From Crenotrichaceae bacterium (lineage in GTDB: Bacteria > Pseudomonadota > Gammaproteobacteria > Methylococcales > DRLZ01): 15,431 nucleotides of DNA. The notes beneath the pieces were generated by a model. The model was not told where the DNA came from, searched no databases, and worked only from the letters and a program-made list of their open reading frames with translations. Below, piece by piece: positions 14,042-15,431 of this stretch; within the stretch, counting starts at the first letter, position 1; each line of letters starts with the position of its first letter. The stretch covers positions 1-15,431 of the forward strand of contig DRLZ01000113.1 of the NCBI GenBank assembly GCA_011322755.1, in the 5' to 3' direction. The position numbers were made by a program, and so were the translations under genes.

Positions 14042-15431
14042 TTAAATCACCTCTGACTCTTTTTCATGGGTGCTTAATACTTTAAATTGACTGACTCCCT
14101 GCTGCAGACCACGTGCAGCGTCATTCAAATGATCAATTGAGGAACTGGACTGATTAAGAGATTCAACTGTTTGCTGTGCCGCATTGTTTAATTGCACAAT
14201 CGCTTGTTTGATTTGCTCAGCACCTTGGGCTTGAAACTGCATTCCTTCATGTACACTCTCAAAACGTGGTGTCAATGCCTGAACTTGTTCAATGATTTGT
14301 GTGAGATCATGCCCTACATCACTCACGACTGTGACACTGTTTTGCACCTCCTTTGAAAATTTATCAACACTCATTACGCCTGCTGAAACTGCGGTTTGAA
14401 CTTCTTTAACCATCTGTTCAATATCCAGAGTTGCCCCAGCTGTCTGGTCAGCCAGCCGACGAATTTCAGTAGCTACTACTGCAAAACCCACACCATATTC
14501 ACCTGCTTTTTCTGCTTCAATAGCCGCATTGAGTGATAACAGGTTTGTTTGATCTGCTACCTTGGTAATTGTAGTAACCACAGTGTTTATGTTGTTCGCT
14601 TTTTCATTCAGCACCTCTAATTTATTCGCAATAGATGCCGAGGCATTAACAACCTGTAGCATTGTCTCTTCCATTTTAGCCAAACCACCTTGCCCACTAT
14701 TTGCCGCAGCAGCTGTTTGCTCAGAGACTGAAGAAACCTCATCCATCGTTAATACAAGATCTTTGTTCGTTGCCGAAATCTCTGTTGCTGTTGCAACGAT
14801 TTCATTAATTGTCGCAGCCTGTTCAGTAAATGTTGCCTCTTGCTGCTTTGCTGTTGCTGCTATTTGTGTTGCAGATGAAGTCACTTTAATTCCAGATTGC
14901 TGTACCTGCGTAACCAAAGCATTCAAACGGTCAACCATTCGCTGAACACCCATAGCCAGTTGGCCAATGCTATCGTCCCCACTCACAGTCACTTTTCCTG
15001 TCAAGTCACCTTCGGCTGCACGTGTTACTACACCCAATATCACTCCAACTTTTTCTTTTAATTCTTCAACTGCAGTCCGTCTCTCATCCATCAGGGTACG
15101 CAAATTACCCAGCATGATTTCCAACCCAACACCCAGCTCACCAATCGCCCCTTCCTTTGATATGGGAATTGAAGTCTCTAAATCACCTTTAGCAGCTCTA
15201 CTCACGACTTTGAGCAATACATCAACTTTATGGCGTAAATCTCGTGCAACCTCTTGTTCGCGTCGAAAGCTATCATTTAATTTATCAGACATGGTGTTTA
15301 AAGCAGCGCCTAATCGTCCCACCTCATCAGAACTATTTACAATAGCTCTGGCACTGCTATCGCCATTAGCTCGACGTTTAACAACTTTAATCAAACCTGC
15401 AAGCGGCTCTGATATCCAGCGACGTAATAAA
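14042..15431 (-). CDS. wspA: WspA, methyl-accepting chemotaxis-type receptor, 5' end outside window
   Basis: The cytosolic part of the inner-membrane receptor of the Wsp system; 462 residues are visible and the reading frame is open to the right edge. The periplasmic ligand domain and membrane helices lie outside. The visible part starts with the membrane-proximal HAMP (RRWISEPLAGLIKVVKRRA onward). Two further HAMP-like units follow, with RAAKGDLETSI and RAAEGDLTGKV repeated 59 residues apart. Then comes a long MCP coiled coil. The signalling hairpin tip is at 14435-14554, with TNLLSLNAAIEAEKAGEYG and GFAVVATEIRRLADQTAGAT; the GEYG form is typical of WspA-class receptors. The tail ends in THEKESEVI without a CheR-binding pentapeptide of the NWETF type. 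It is followed by wspB after 2 bases. Internal in-frame TTG/ATG codons are not the real start. Confidence 0.94.
   Translation of the reverse strand, partial: LLRRWISEPLAGLIKVVKRRANGDSSARAIVNSSDEVGRLGAALNTMSDKLNDSFRREQEVARDLRHKVDVLLKVVSRAAKGDLETSIPISKEGAIGELGVGLEIMLGNLRTLMDERRTAVEELKEKVGVILGVVTRAAEGDLTGKVTVSGDDSIGQLAMGVQRMVDRLNALVTQVQQSGIKVTSSATQIAATAKQQEATFTEQAATINEIVATATEISATNKDLVLTMDEVSSVSEQTAAAANSGQGGLAKMEETMLQVVNASASIANKLEVLNEKANNINTVVTTITKVADQTNLLSLNAAIEAEKAGEYGVGFAVVATEIRRLADQTAGATLDIEQMVKEVQTAVSAGVMSVDKFSKEVQNSVTVVSDVGHDLTQIIEQVQALTPRFESVHEGMQFQAQGAEQIKQAIVQLNNAAQQTVESLNQSSSSIDHLNDAARGLQQGVSQFKVLSTHEKESEVI
14894..15229 (-). repeat. Tandem HAMP units in wspA
   Basis: Two HAMP-like units (about 15229-15077 and 15049-14894) follow the membrane-proximal HAMP, which lies at about 15260-15431. 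They share the pattern VV(S/T)RAA(K/E)GDL, a connector, then IG(E/Q)L and a second helix, with a period of 177 bases. The arrangement is a poly-HAMP chain of three. Confidence 0.7.

Noticed and set aside
14042..15394. wspA as a truncated pseudogene starting at TTG 15394
   Set aside because: The frame stays open to the window edge and already encodes HAMP sequence upstream of that TTG, so the shortness is due only to the window border.
6378..15431. A flagellar chemotaxis operon
   Set aside because: There is no CheY, CheZ or motility gene. The two CheW proteins, CheR-TPR fusion, CheA-receiver hybrid and REC-GGDEF output in this order are diagnostic for Wsp.

Overview
The window reads as a gammaproteobacterial chromosome of moderate GC (low to mid 40s % by eye). 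Support comes from a YafS-like methyltransferase directly followed by rnhA (an order known from E. coli), a Uup-type ABC-F ATPase, a ferrochelatase of enterobacterial length and spacing, and above all a complete Wsp surface-sensing operon, best known from Pseudomonas. I cannot name the genus. Coding density is high, no intergenic stretch exceeds about 105 bases, and I see no RNA gene, insertion sequence or CRISPR array.

Left part (1-4466): on the minus strand, uup is followed after a 15-18 base gap by the start of a short-chain dehydrogenase cut by the window edge. Diverging from uup on the plus strand are a YafS-like SAM methyltransferase, rnhA (its GTG start overlaps the preceding stop) and hemH. 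Middle (4467-6377): a single plus-strand gene encodes PAS-GGDEF-EAL. Its EAL half looks catalytic, but its GGDEF signature has decayed to SSDIF, so it is probably a c-di-GMP phosphodiesterase. It converges on the next operon, and a perfect 10-bp inverted repeat lies between them.

Right part (6378-15431, minus strand, transcribed towards the left): wspA (5' end outside the window), wspB, wspC, wspD, wspE, wspF, wspR. The genes overlap or lie within 9 bases of each other. By homology to the Pseudomonas pathway, the receptor WspA with the CheW-like couplers WspB and WspD controls the kinase WspE. WspC (methyltransferase) and WspF (methylesterase) set adaptation, and phosphorylated WspR makes c-di-GMP.

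The most unusual part is wspE. Three tandem Hpt modules replace the single one I expect. The first has lost its phospho-accepting histidine (Tyr instead) and 16 residues of the following helix. The second has Ser for the Gly after the conserved Lys. Only the third is fully canonical. WspA also carries three consecutive HAMP units before its signalling domain. Together with the convergent phosphodiesterase, this suggests an elaborated c-di-GMP control locus, with a synthase output (WspR) and a likely degrader encoded tail to tail.
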